Positions 1-6,381 of a DNA stretch of 10,248 bases are shown here, one piece after another (the stretch's first letter is position 1; the number at the start of each line of letters is the position of its first letter). Under the pieces are notes generated by a model. That model was not told the origin of the DNA and did not search any database. It saw nothing but the letters and a program-made list of their open reading frames with translations. Source of the DNA: an uncultured Variovorax sp. (GTDB lineage: Bacteria > Pseudomonadota > Gammaproteobacteria > Burkholderiales > Burkholderiaceae_C); NCBI GenBank assembly GCA_903872875.1, contig CAIQMJ010000615.1, positions 1 to 10,248 on the forward strand, written 5' to 3'. Position numbers and translations under genes: made by a program.

Positions 1-299
1 GCGACCGCAAGGCCATCGCCGCCCATGTCGGGCGGATGGCGGAGCCGCCGCTGATCTCCATCGTGATGCCGGTCTACAACCCGCCCGATCTCTATCTGCG
101 CCGCGCCATCGACACGGTGCTCGACCAGCTCTACCCGCATTGGGAACTGTGCATCGCCGACGACGCCTCCAGCGAGCCGCACGTCCGGCCGCTGCTGGAG
201 CGGTACGCGCGCGAGGACGCGCGCATCAAGGTCGTCTTTCGCGAGCAAAACGGGCACATCTCCGCGGCGACCAATTCGGCGCTGGCGCTGGCGAGCGGG
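1..299 (+). pseudogene. Family 2 glycosyltransferase, internal fragment (both ends missing)
   Basis: The reading frame is already open at position 3, so the gene begins left of the window; the ATG at 36 is an internal methionine. The translation carries the classic start of a GT-A fold: ISIVMPVYNPP, then a DTVLDQ..PHWELCIADDAS segment containing the first nucleotide-sugar-binding Asp residues, then a NGHISAATNSALALASG helix. In this family the next residues normally lead into the DDD/DxD metal site. Here homology stops at about 299, and the frame continues into unrelated sequence (the complement of an SDR gene) until a TGA at 447-449. The catalytic half is therefore absent. The preceding residues DRKAIAAHVGRM resemble the linker before a GT2 domain in large multidomain polysaccharide glycosyltransferases, but the acceptor sugar cannot be inferred. 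It is called a pseudogene because of the internal break; if the join is an assembly artefact, the gene may be intact in the organism. Confidence 0.8.
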
Positions 300-634
300 C
301 CGAGGTGCGGCGCAATGCCGGAGTTGCAGACCAGCACGTCGATGCGGCCACGCCAGGCCTGCGCCTGCTCGGCGAGCGCGTCGACCTGCGCTTCGGACGA
401 TGCGTCGCAGGCGATGCCGAGGGCGTCGAGCCCGTCGGCGCAGAGCTGACGAGCGACGGCTTCGCAATCGGCGGCGTTCTCGCTGGAGACCACGACCGCC
501 GCACCGGCTTCGCCAAGCGCGCGCGCCACGGCCAGGCCGATGCCGCGCGTGGCGCCGGTGACCAGGGCGACCTTGCCGTGCAGATCGAACAGCGTGTGCA
601 TCGCGGGCATCCGTTGCGAGGGCAGGGCGCTCAT
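300..634 (-). pseudogene. SDR-family oxidoreductase, 3'-truncated (N-terminal ~112 residues only)
   Basis: The start is the ATG at 634, which overlaps the stop of the upstream lactonase gene as ATGA. ATGs at 610 and 601 are possible alternatives because the Rossmann fold only begins near residue 20. Visible SDR features are the NAD(P)-binding glycine motif TGATRGIG (residues 26-33), an acidic D77 in CDAS after the fourth strand, and CNSG (103-106), a variant of the usual NAG. Homology ends around residues 110-113 (PHLGP), at position ~300, where the glycosyltransferase fragment takes over. The catalytic Ser and the YxxxK dyad are therefore missing and the product here could not be active. The frame reads on to 131 through unrelated sequence. 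Its place as last gene of the FAH/amidohydrolase/lactonase operon suggests a dehydrogenase for a hydroxy or keto intermediate; this is inference. Confidence 0.85.
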
Positions 635-1668
635 CGCTCGTTCCAGTGCACCGGCGGCAGTCCGGCGACGGGCGACTGGAAGTGCGGGATGGTCGTGCCG
701 CGCAGGCTGCCCAGATACACGGTCCGCAGGTCGGGCCCGCCGAAGGTCAGGCTCGCCATCCACGGTGCGAGCGTGCCGTGCGTGGCCGCCATGATCTCGG
801 GCGTGAGCGTGCGTGCCGCGTAGTGGCGGTTGAGCTCGGCGGTGGCCGCGGGGTTCGAGTCGTCCAGCAGCGTGAGCAGTTCGCCGTCGGGCGTGATGGC
901 CACGAGCTGGTCGCTCATGATCAGCGTGACCCAGAGGTTGCCCCAGGCGTCGAACGCAAAGCCGTCCGGAAAGCCGGGCAGGTGGTACGGGCCGTAGACC
1001 TCGCGATCGCCCAGTGAACCATCGGGCCGGATGCGCAGGCGCGAGATGCGGCGCGCGTTGCTCTCGACCACGTAGAGCCATTCCTCGTTCGCGTCGAGCC
1101 GCACCTCGTTCGTGCCGCCGAAGCCATCGGCCACGATGCGGATGCCGCGCTCGTCGATCAGGGCGACGTAGCCGTCGAGCACGCCGGCGTTGATCGAGCC
1201 GGTCCACGGCTGCATGCGCGTGGTCACGGTGAGCCAGACGCGTCCTTTCGAATCGCGGGCGACGAAGTTGGTCTTGCCCATCGGCCGGCCGTCGATCCCG
1301 GTGAACAGCGTGCGCAACTGGCCGTCGCGCGACATCACCTCGACGTGGTCGGTGCCCCAGTTCGCGATCAGGATGTCGCCGTTGGCCAGGAAGCACATGC
1401 CGTTGGGCAGCGAGCCCTGGGCCTGCACGTAGCGGTCGTCGAAGGAGGCCGATACCGCTTCGGCCTGCTGGCGCTCGACGCGTGGCGTGATCAGCGTCTG
1501 CGTGCCGTCCGGCGCGATGCGCATCGCACCGCCGCGTGCGTCGGCCGCCCACAGCGTGCCGTCACGCTCGGCCAGGATGCATTCGGGGCGCTGCAGGTCG
1601 TGGCCGATGTGGCGTATGGCGTCGCGGTCGACCCGCCAGTCGCGCAGGGGGTTGGAGGCTCGGGTCAT
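631..1668 (-). CDS. SMP-30/gluconolactonase/LRE-type lactonase, 345 aa
   Basis: A six-bladed beta-propeller hydrolase of the SMP-30/gluconolactonase family, which opens lactone rings using a divalent metal. Candidate metal and substrate positions are recognisable: E29 in RPEC, N89 in LPNG, N133 in GKTN, N187 in GTNEV and D235 in PDGFAFDAWGNLWV. Repeated strand pairs of the type DGxLW/GNLWV run through the protein. No signal peptide is seen, so it is probably cytoplasmic. At 345 residues it is longer than the ~300 of classical members; the extra length lies in the C-terminal third (about residues 255-310). The start ATG at 1668 overlaps the amidohydrolase stop as ATGA, and its own stop overlaps the SDR start the same way, indicating translational coupling. 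It probably hydrolyses a lactone made in the pathway; the actual substrate is unknown. Family assignment is firm, substrate open. Confidence 0.9.
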   Translation of the reverse strand: MTRASNPLRDWRVDRDAIRHIGHDLQRPECILAERDGTLWAADARGGAMRIAPDGTQTLITPRVERQQAEAVSASFDDRYVQAQGSLPNGMCFLANGDILIANWGTDHVEVMSRDGQLRTLFTGIDGRPMGKTNFVARDSKGRVWLTVTTRMQPWTGSINAGVLDGYVALIDERGIRIVADGFGGTNEVRLDANEEWLYVVESNARRISRLRIRPDGSLGDREVYGPYHLPGFPDGFAFDAWGNLWVTLIMSDQLVAITPDGELLTLLDDSNPAATAELNRHYAARTLTPEIMAATHGTLAPWMASLTFGGPDLRTVYLGSLRGTTIPHFQSPVAGLPPVHWNER

Positions 1669-2762
1669 GGTGTGTCGGTGGTGGCAGGAACGGAAAGGCC
1701 GAGCAACGCAGCGGCGTTGAGGCCCAGGATGCGGGCGCGGTCGTCGTCGCTCAGTGAAGTGGTCGCGGCCAGCAGGCCGTGGGGGTCGTAGGAGCCCATG
1801 TCGAAGGGGTAGTCGGTGCCGATCAGCAATTGCGACACGCCGACCACCTCGACCAGGTGCGCCAGGATCTCGGGCTCGTAGACCAGCGTGTCGAACCAGA
1901 TGCGGCGCAGGTAGTCGCGCGGTGCATGCAGCATCTGCGCGGCCTCGGGCCGCACGCGGTGCGCGTGGTCGCTGCGGCCGAAGTAGGCCGGCAGGTAGCC
2001 GCCGCCGTGCGCCGCGACGATGCGCAGGCCCGGGTAGCGGTCGAGCACGCCGCCGAAGATCAGTTCGGACAGCGCGACCGTGGTTTCGAGCGGCTGGCCG
2101 ATCGTGTTCGCGAGGTAGTGGCGACGCGTGCGTTCGCCCAGCGAGCTGCCCAGCGGATGGATGAACACCAGCGCGCCCAATTCCTCGGCCTTGGCCCAGA
2201 CTGGTTCGAAGGCCGCATCCGCCAGCTCGAGCCCGTTGACGCTCGACGACACCTCGATGCCGCGCAAGCCGAGCGTGCGAACCAGGTGGTCCAGCTGCTG
2301 CACGGCGAGCGCCGGATGCTGCAGCGCCACCGTGCCCAGGCCGGCGAGCCGTTGCGGATGCAGCGCGCACTGCGCGGCGATGTGCTCGTTCTGCAGCCGC
2401 ACCACCGACTGCGCGAGGTCCGGGTCGGCCCAGTAGTAGTACTGGGTCGGCGACGGGCTCAGCACCTGCACGTCGACGCCCATCGCATCCATGTCCCGCA
2501 GCCGTTCGTCCAGCGTGGTCATCTTGCGGAACGCGGGCGGCAGCATGTGCGCCAGGTTGTGGGCCACCGAAGCCTCGCCTTGCGTGCGCCGCATCATCTC
2601 GGGCTCGGCCTGTTTCTGCGGCCGGTCGGCGACCAGCGCCTCGACGGCGGGCGTCAGCGTGTGGGCATGCAGGTCGACAGTGAAAGGGCGGCGTTCACCG
2701 GTAAGCGGGCGAAGCATCGCCCCGCGGCCTGGAGCGCAGGCCGCCGTGCAGGTGTGGAGCAT
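1665..2762 (-). CDS. Amidohydrolase family 2 (ACMSD-like) metal-dependent hydrolase/decarboxylase, 365 aa
   Basis: A TIM-barrel metalloenzyme of the family that includes aminocarboxymuconate-semialdehyde decarboxylase, gamma-resorcylate decarboxylase and 5-carboxyvanillate decarboxylase. The metal ligands expected for this family are all visible: H32 and H34 in DLHAH, H202 in FIHPLG, H252 in AHGGG and D317 in GTDYPFDMG. Members usually catalyse non-oxidative decarboxylation or C-C/C-O hydrolysis of aromatic or ring-opened carboxylates. The start at 2762 is supported by GGAG about 9 nt upstream; the ATG at 2717 (residue 16) would give a length closer to the family norm and cannot be excluded. 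The gene starts 2 bp after the FAH stop and overlaps the lactonase start by ATGA, so it is part of one operon. With a hydrolase/isomerase and a lactonase alongside, it probably handles an aromatic ring-cleavage-type intermediate, but decarboxylation versus hydrolysis cannot be decided from sequence. Confidence 0.9.
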   Translation of the reverse strand: MLHTCTAACAPGRGAMLRPLTGERRPFTVDLHAHTLTPAVEALVADRPQKQAEPEMMRRTQGEASVAHNLAHMLPPAFRKMTTLDERLRDMDAMGVDVQVLSPSPTQYYYWADPDLAQSVVRLQNEHIAAQCALHPQRLAGLGTVALQHPALAVQQLDHLVRTLGLRGIEVSSSVNGLELADAAFEPVWAKAEELGALVFIHPLGSSLGERTRRHYLANTIGQPLETTVALSELIFGGVLDRYPGLRIVAAHGGGYLPAYFGRSDHAHRVRPEAAQMLHAPRDYLRRIWFDTLVYEPEILAHLVEVVGVSQLLIGTDYPFDMGSYDPHGLLAATTSLSDDDRARILGLNAAALLGLSVPATTDTP

Positions 2763-2764
2763 GG

Positions 2765-3844
2765 TCAGGCGCTCCGCGTTTGGGTTTCGGCTTCGTCCTG
2801 GCAGACGTTGCGCTGCACGCCGAGCCCGGTGATCGCGCCTTCGACCACGTCGCCCGCGCGCAGGAAGCGCTTGTAGTGCGTGCCGTTGCCGGCCGGCGAC
2901 CCGGTGCAGATCAGGTCGCCCGGGAGCAGCTGGATGCGGCTCGAGATGTGCTCGATCTGCCGCGCGACGTCGAAGATCATGTCGGACGTGCTTTCGTCCT
3001 GCATCACCTGGCCGTTCAGCTTGAGCTGGATGCGCAGGTCCTGCGGGTTCTTCACGAAGGCGGCCGGCACCAGATACGGGCCCATCGGCAGGAAGGTCGG
3101 CGCGCTCTTGGCCGAGACCCAGTCGGTGCCGAGCGCCTTGGGCTCCCTGACGTACACGAGGTCGCGCGCCGTCACGTCGTTGACCACGGTGTAGCCGGCG
3201 ATGTACGACAACGCGTCCTCGCGCCGCACGTTGCGCGCGGCCCGGCTGATGACCACGCCGAGTTCCAGTTCCCAGTCGGGCTTCTGCGCGATGGCGGGCA
3301 GCACGATCGGGTCGAACGGGCCGGTCACCGCCGAGATCGCCTTGGCGAAGGCGTAGGGGGTGCCGGTCTGAGAGCGCTCGGTCATCACGGCATGGGCATG
3401 GGCGCGCAGTTGCTCAGGGTCGAGGCCCTCGGTGTCCGGATTGGCGCCCGGCCCCTGGTCGACGATCAGGTCGACCACGTGCTTGAAGTAGTTGGCCCCG
3501 GTGCACATGATCTGGCGCGGCAGGTCGACCGGGGGATGCATCCGCAGACCGCCGACCGGTTGCCAGTGCGCAAGCAGCGAGTTCCGCGCTGCGGCGTCTT
3601 CCGCATGCAGATGAAGCGCCGCATCCAGCGCGGCGAAGCCGGCAGCCCAGTCTTCGAGCAGGCCGAACACGGACTCCAGGCGCAGCGCCCGCGCCGGCAG
3701 CGGGCGTCCGACCCGTTCGCACAGCGGCGCCAGGTGCCGCACCGCGATGGCCGAATCGCCGACGACCACGGCCGCGAAGCGCTCGCCGCCAGCGGACGAA
3801 AAAGTACCCAGCGCGAAGGGCGCCGTCATCTCGAAATCTGTCAT
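2765..3844 (-). CDS. Fumarylacetoacetate hydrolase (FAH) family protein, 359 aa
   Basis: First gene of the catabolic operon. The FAH catalytic domain covers roughly residues 105-345: GANYFKHVVD near 116-125, the metal-binding glutamates E192 and E194 in WELELGVVI, D223 in VNDVTARDLV, a conserved lysine in SAKSAP (K247), and the closing PGDLICTGSPAGNG segment. Residues 1-100 form an N-terminal domain like that of two-domain members. Such enzymes hydrolyse C-C bonds of acylpyruvates or isomerise/decarboxylate hydroxymuconic-type dienes. The frame is open up to 3919, but the ATG at 3844 is chosen because a near-perfect Shine-Dalgarno (GGAGGAG) lies just upstream, a potential promoter sits further upstream, and the extra 25 residues are low-complexity. 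The next gene begins 2 bp after the stop. Probable role: cleavage of a ring-opened aromatic intermediate; substrate unknown. Likely controlled by the divergent LysR regulator. Confidence 0.92.
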   Translation of the reverse strand: MTDFEMTAPFALGTFSSAGGERFAAVVVGDSAIAVRHLAPLCERVGRPLPARALRLESVFGLLEDWAAGFAALDAALHLHAEDAAARNSLLAHWQPVGGLRMHPPVDLPRQIMCTGANYFKHVVDLIVDQGPGANPDTEGLDPEQLRAHAHAVMTERSQTGTPYAFAKAISAVTGPFDPIVLPAIAQKPDWELELGVVISRAARNVRREDALSYIAGYTVVNDVTARDLVYVREPKALGTDWVSAKSAPTFLPMGPYLVPAAFVKNPQDLRIQLKLNGQVMQDESTSDMIFDVARQIEHISSRIQLLPGDLICTGSPAGNGTHYKRFLRAGDVVEGAITGLGVQRNVCQDEAETQTRSA

Positions 3845-3847
3845 GTC

Positions 3848-3853
3848 TCCTCC
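3848..3853 (-). promoter_or_regulatory. Strong ribosome binding site of the FAH gene
   Basis: On the minus strand the sequence reads GGAGGAGAC immediately before the ATG at 3844, giving a near-consensus Shine-Dalgarno with short spacing. It decides the start codon against the longer open frame reaching 3919. It is also stronger than the signals in front of the downstream genes, which start by stop/start overlap instead. Confidence 0.75.
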
Positions 3854-3897
3854 AGGTCGCCGGTTGCCCGGTCTGGTGTCATTGCTCGATGGGGTGG

Positions 3898-3926
3898 ATC
3901 GTAGGCAGCGACCATGCATCTGTAAA
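3898..3926 (-). promoter_or_regulatory. Candidate sigma70 promoter for the FAH/amidohydrolase/lactonase/SDR operon
   Basis: Read on the minus strand, a -35 hexamer TTTACA (3926-3921, 5 of 6 to TTGACA) is followed after exactly 17 bases by a -10 hexamer TACGAT (3903-3898, 4 of 6 to TATAAT). Transcription would start near 3890, leaving a leader of about 45 nt before the strong Shine-Dalgarno. The -35 lies inside the first two ATC-N9-GAT operator motifs, the usual position of the activation site of a LysR-type activator. The imperfect -10 suits an activator-dependent promoter. The hexamers and spacing are seen; activity is inferred. Confidence 0.5.
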
Positions 3927-3963
3927 ATCGATTTTTACGATGCCATGAATCTGTTTCGTGGAT
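3918..3963. promoter_or_regulatory. LysR (NodD-class) operator: three ATC-N9-GAT motifs in the divergent promoter region
   Basis: Three matches to ATC-N9-GAT, the core recognised by NodD-type LysR regulators, lie within 46 bp: 3918-3932, 3927-3941 and 3949-3963. The first two overlap and together form an imperfect 24-bp palindrome (18 of 24 positions symmetric) centred on AAAATCGATTTT. The third repeats the ATCTGT start of the first exactly 31 bp further on, about three helical turns. The patch is AT-rich against its surroundings. The third motif ends 19 bp before the regulator's ATG, suited to autoregulation, while the first two overlap the -35 of the opposite promoter. The motifs are seen; binding by the adjacent LysR protein is inferred. 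Confidence 0.7.
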
Positions 3964-3982
3964 AGTTCAAGGACGGATCGCG

Positions 3983-4879
3983 ATGCGCTTCAACAAGCTC
4001 GACCTGAACCTGCTGGTGGCGCTGGACGCACTGCTCGCCGAGAAAAACATCACCCGTGCCGCCCGGCGCATCAACCTGAGCCAGTCCGCGACCAGCGGCG
4101 TGCTGGCGCGGCTGCGCGACTATTTCGGGGACGAGCTGCTGATCCAGGTCGGGCGCACGATGGTCGCGACGCCGATGGCTCGCGGCCTGGAAGGCGCGGT
4201 GCGCGACGTGCTGCTGCGCATCCAGTCGACGATCGCGGTGCAGCCGCAGTTCGACCCGGCGACGTCGACGCGGCATTTCCGGATCATGGCGTCCGACTAC
4301 CCGATCAGCGTGTTGATCGCCGAGGCGTCGCGCAGAGCCTATCGCGTGGCGCCGGGCATCACGCTGGAGATCGTCGTTCCGGGCGACGAGGTGGAGGAGT
4401 CGGTGGATCGCGGCGAGATCGACATCCTGATCATGCCGACGCAGTACACCTCGGCCCACCATCCGCGCACGCCGCTCTATGAGGAAACCTACAGCTGCGT
4501 GGTGTGGAACGAGAACGCATTGGTCGGCAACACACTGAGCCTCGACCAGTACATGGCGCTCGGCCACGTGACCACGCAGTTCGGGCACCGCCGGCACCCG
4601 AGCCTGGAACAGTGGTTCCTGCAGACCAGCGCGCTGTCGCGGCGGATCGAGGTGACGACCAACAACTTCAACACGCTGCCGCTGCTGGTGATCGGCACCG
4701 ACCGCGTTGCGACGATGCACACCCGGCTGGCCAACATGTTCGCGGCCTACCTGCCGCTGCGCATCCTGCCGCTGCCGGTGGAATTCCCGAGCATGGTCTG
4801 GTGCATGCAATGGCCCTCGCACCTGGGCAGCGACCAGGCACACCTGTGGCTGCGTTCGCTGCTGCAGGCGTCGGCGTAG
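3983..4879 (+). CDS. LysR-type transcriptional regulator, NodD/NahR-like subfamily, 298 aa
   Basis: Length and layout are typical of LysR regulators: an N-terminal winged helix-turn-helix (about residues 6-65, including LDLNLLVALDALL, NITRAARRINLSQSATSG and RLRDYFGDELLIQ), a linker helix, and a substrate-binding domain from about residue 90 (RHFRIMASDYPISVL onward). The LNLLVALDALL.E.N.TRAA pattern and the FRIMASDY strand are characteristic of the NodD/NahR/LinR branch, whose members usually activate aromatic-compound or signal-responsive operons. AAGGA lies about 10 nt upstream of the ATG. The gene diverges from the FAH operon across 138 bp carrying ATC-N9-GAT motifs, so it is the probable co-inducer-dependent activator of that operon and represses or tunes its own expression. 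It converges on the ketoacyl synthase gene with only 3 bp between stop codons. The inducer is unknown. Confidence 0.93.
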   Translation: MRFNKLDLNLLVALDALLAEKNITRAARRINLSQSATSGVLARLRDYFGDELLIQVGRTMVATPMARGLEGAVRDVLLRIQSTIAVQPQFDPATSTRHFRIMASDYPISVLIAEASRRAYRVAPGITLEIVVPGDEVEESVDRGEIDILIMPTQYTSAHHPRTPLYEETYSCVVWNENALVGNTLSLDQYMALGHVTTQFGHRRHPSLEQWFLQTSALSRRIEVTTNNFNTLPLLVIGTDRVATMHTRLANMFAAYLPLRILPLPVEFPSMVWCMQWPSHLGSDQAHLWLRSLLQASA

Positions 4880-4882
4880 GCC

Positions 4883-6130
4883 TCAGCCGCCCTGCTTGAA
4901 CAGCAGCACCGAGTTCGTCCCGCCGAAGGCGAACGAGCTGCTGATGGCGGCTTCCAGATGCGGCGCATCGATGCCGCCGCTCGGTACGAGATTCAGCGCG
5001 CAAGCCGGGTCGGCGATGCTGCAATGTGCGTTCGGCGGCAGTTGGCGCCGGTGCAGCGCCAGCACGGTAACCACCGCCTCGAGCGCGCCCGCGGCGCCCA
5101 GCAGGTGGCCGTGCAGCGCCTTGGTCGAACTCACGTGCAGGGTGTCGAGCGCATCGCCCCAGACGGTCGACAGCGCGTCGCGCTCGACCACGTCGCCGAT
5201 GCGCGTTGCCGTGCCGTGGGCGTTGCAATAGCCGACATCGCGTGGCTTCAAACCGGCCTGGCGCAGCGCCTGGCGCAAGGCGCGCGCCTGGCCTTCCACG
5301 TCGGGCTTGGTGAGATGGGTCGCGTCGCAGCTGCTGCCCCAGCCGGCGAGGGTGGCGTAGCGTCGTGCACCGCGATCGCGTGCGCGGCCGGCGGATTCGA
5401 GCACCAGAAAGGCAGAGCCTTCGCCGAGCGCGAACCCGCTGCGGTCACCGGCGAAAGGGCGCACGGAAGTCGCCGCTTCGCCGGCGGCGAAGCCGGCGAG
5501 CGTCTGCATCGCCTGCCAGGCGAGCACGACGCCGGGCACGATCAGCGCTTCGCTGCCGCCCGCGATGGCGAGGTCGACGTCGCCGCGCTGCACGGCCTTG
5601 GCCGCCTCGGCGATCGCGAGGGATGACGAGGCGCAGGCCACCGAATAGGTCAGCACCGGGCCATGCGCGCCCTGGCGCATCGCGACGTGCGAGGCGGGCG
5701 CATTGGGCATGAAGGCCGGGATGGTCAACGGTGGTACGCGGCCACCGCCGCGGTAGGCGGCCTCGAGTGCGCCGGCGCCACCCATGCCGCAGCCGACGAA
5801 GATGCCGATGCGCTCCGGGCCGATGGCGCTGCGTGCGTGCCCTTCCGCGAAGCCCGCGTCGCGCAATGCGAGATCGGCTGCGGCCACGGCCAGTTGGCTC
5901 ACCCGGTCGACACCGGCAAGCTGCAGCTTGGTGAACCAGGGTGCGGGATCGAAGTCCACGGTCGCGGCCGCGGCCGGCTTCGGCAGGTCCGGAAAGACCG
6001 CGCGGATCGCGGACTCGCCGCGCATCAGCGCATCGAACAGCGCATCGGGACTGTGGCCATGCGGCGCGATCAGGCCCAGGCCGGTGACAGCCACTTCGCG
6101 CAGATCCTGCGCATTCCGCATGTCCCGCAT
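4883..6130 (-). CDS. Beta-ketoacyl-ACP synthase (FabF/KAS II type), 415 aa
   Basis: A full-length thiolase-fold condensing enzyme with the Cys-His-His triad intact: C166 in SVACASSS, H305 in NAHGTAT and H342 in HGHLLGAAG, with K337 before it. The C-terminal SSSFAFGGTNS loop is normal for FabF-like enzymes. The active cysteine argues against a chain-length-factor role. It would condense a malonyl-ACP with an acyl or aroyl starter on the ACP encoded just upstream. The ATG at 6130 lies 11 nt after the ACP stop; the ATG at 6121 is an equally possible start, preceded by GGGA, and neither has a strong Shine-Dalgarno. As last gene of the chorismatase operon it resembles the ketosynthases of aryl-polyene/xanthomonadin clusters. 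Unlike those clusters there is only one synthase here and no ketoreductase or dehydratase. Housekeeping FabF is unlikely, because the usual acpP/fabG neighbours are missing. Confidence 0.92.
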   Translation of the reverse strand: MRDMRNAQDLREVAVTGLGLIAPHGHSPDALFDALMRGESAIRAVFPDLPKPAAAATVDFDPAPWFTKLQLAGVDRVSQLAVAAADLALRDAGFAEGHARSAIGPERIGIFVGCGMGGAGALEAAYRGGGRVPPLTIPAFMPNAPASHVAMRQGAHGPVLTYSVACASSSLAIAEAAKAVQRGDVDLAIAGGSEALIVPGVVLAWQAMQTLAGFAAGEAATSVRPFAGDRSGFALGEGSAFLVLESAGRARDRGARRYATLAGWGSSCDATHLTKPDVEGQARALRQALRQAGLKPRDVGYCNAHGTATRIGDVVERDALSTVWGDALDTLHVSSTKALHGHLLGAAGALEAVVTVLALHRRQLPPNAHCSIADPACALNLVPSGGIDAPHLEAAISSSFAFGGTNSVLLFKQGG

Positions 6131-6141
6131 GCCCGGAAGGC

Positions 6142-6381
6142 TCACGCCACCTTGGCCAGCCGCGCCTTGTCCACCAGGGCTGCAAGCTCGGCCAGCGTGT
6201 CGATGTTCGGGTTGTCGTCGGGCACTTCGATCTTGAAGTGGTCCTCGATCGCGAAGACGAATTCGGCCAGGGCCAGAGAGTCCATGCCCTTTTCGCGCAT
6301 GGACGCCTGGGGGTCGAGCTCCTCGGGCGCGATGCCGTACTTCTGGTGGATCAGATCCTGTAATTCTGCGAGCGTACTCAT
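6142..6381 (-). CDS. Acyl carrier protein, 79 aa
   Basis: A small acidic four-helix carrier with the phosphopantetheine attachment motif GMDSLALAEF; S35 is the modified serine. Length and the following helix (EFVFAIEDHFKIEVPD) are standard for ACPs. The sequence differs from housekeeping AcpP (no conserved DELGADSLDTVE stretch), so it is probably a dedicated carrier for the operon's product. Its ATG at 6381 overlaps the stop of the PAP2 gene as ATGA and it is followed 11 nt later by the ketosynthase, so the two are probably made together. It would carry the growing aryl or acyl chain during extension. A holo-ACP synthase is not encoded here and must act in trans. Confidence 0.93.
   Translation of the reverse strand: MSTLAELQDLIHQKYGIAPEELDPQASMREKGMDSLALAEFVFAIEDHFKIEVPDDNPNIDTLAELAALVDKARLAKVA

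Noticed and set aside
36..449. Complete 137-residue protein starting at ATG 36
   Set aside because: The frame is open before the ATG with matching GT2 linker sequence, and after ~299 the translation is the out-of-sense complement of the SDR gene, so it is a fragment plus chance extension.
1779..3904. Two long + strand frames (1779-2876 and 2780-3904) antisense to the catabolic operon
   Set aside because: Low-complexity composition and no domain features; the minus strand carries complete catalytic motifs over the same span.
3898..3912. A fourth ATC-N9-GAT operator motif
   Set aside because: It ends in GAC rather than GAT and overlaps the proposed -10, so it is at best a degenerate half-site.
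3934..3966. A sigma70 promoter for the LysR gene (TTTACG ... GATAGT)
   Set aside because: The spacing is 21 bp and the hexamers are poor; no acceptable pair was found for this direction.
4870..4900. Bidirectional terminator between LysR and the ketosynthase
   Set aside because: Only 3 bp separate the stop codons and no GC-rich hairpin with a T run is visible.
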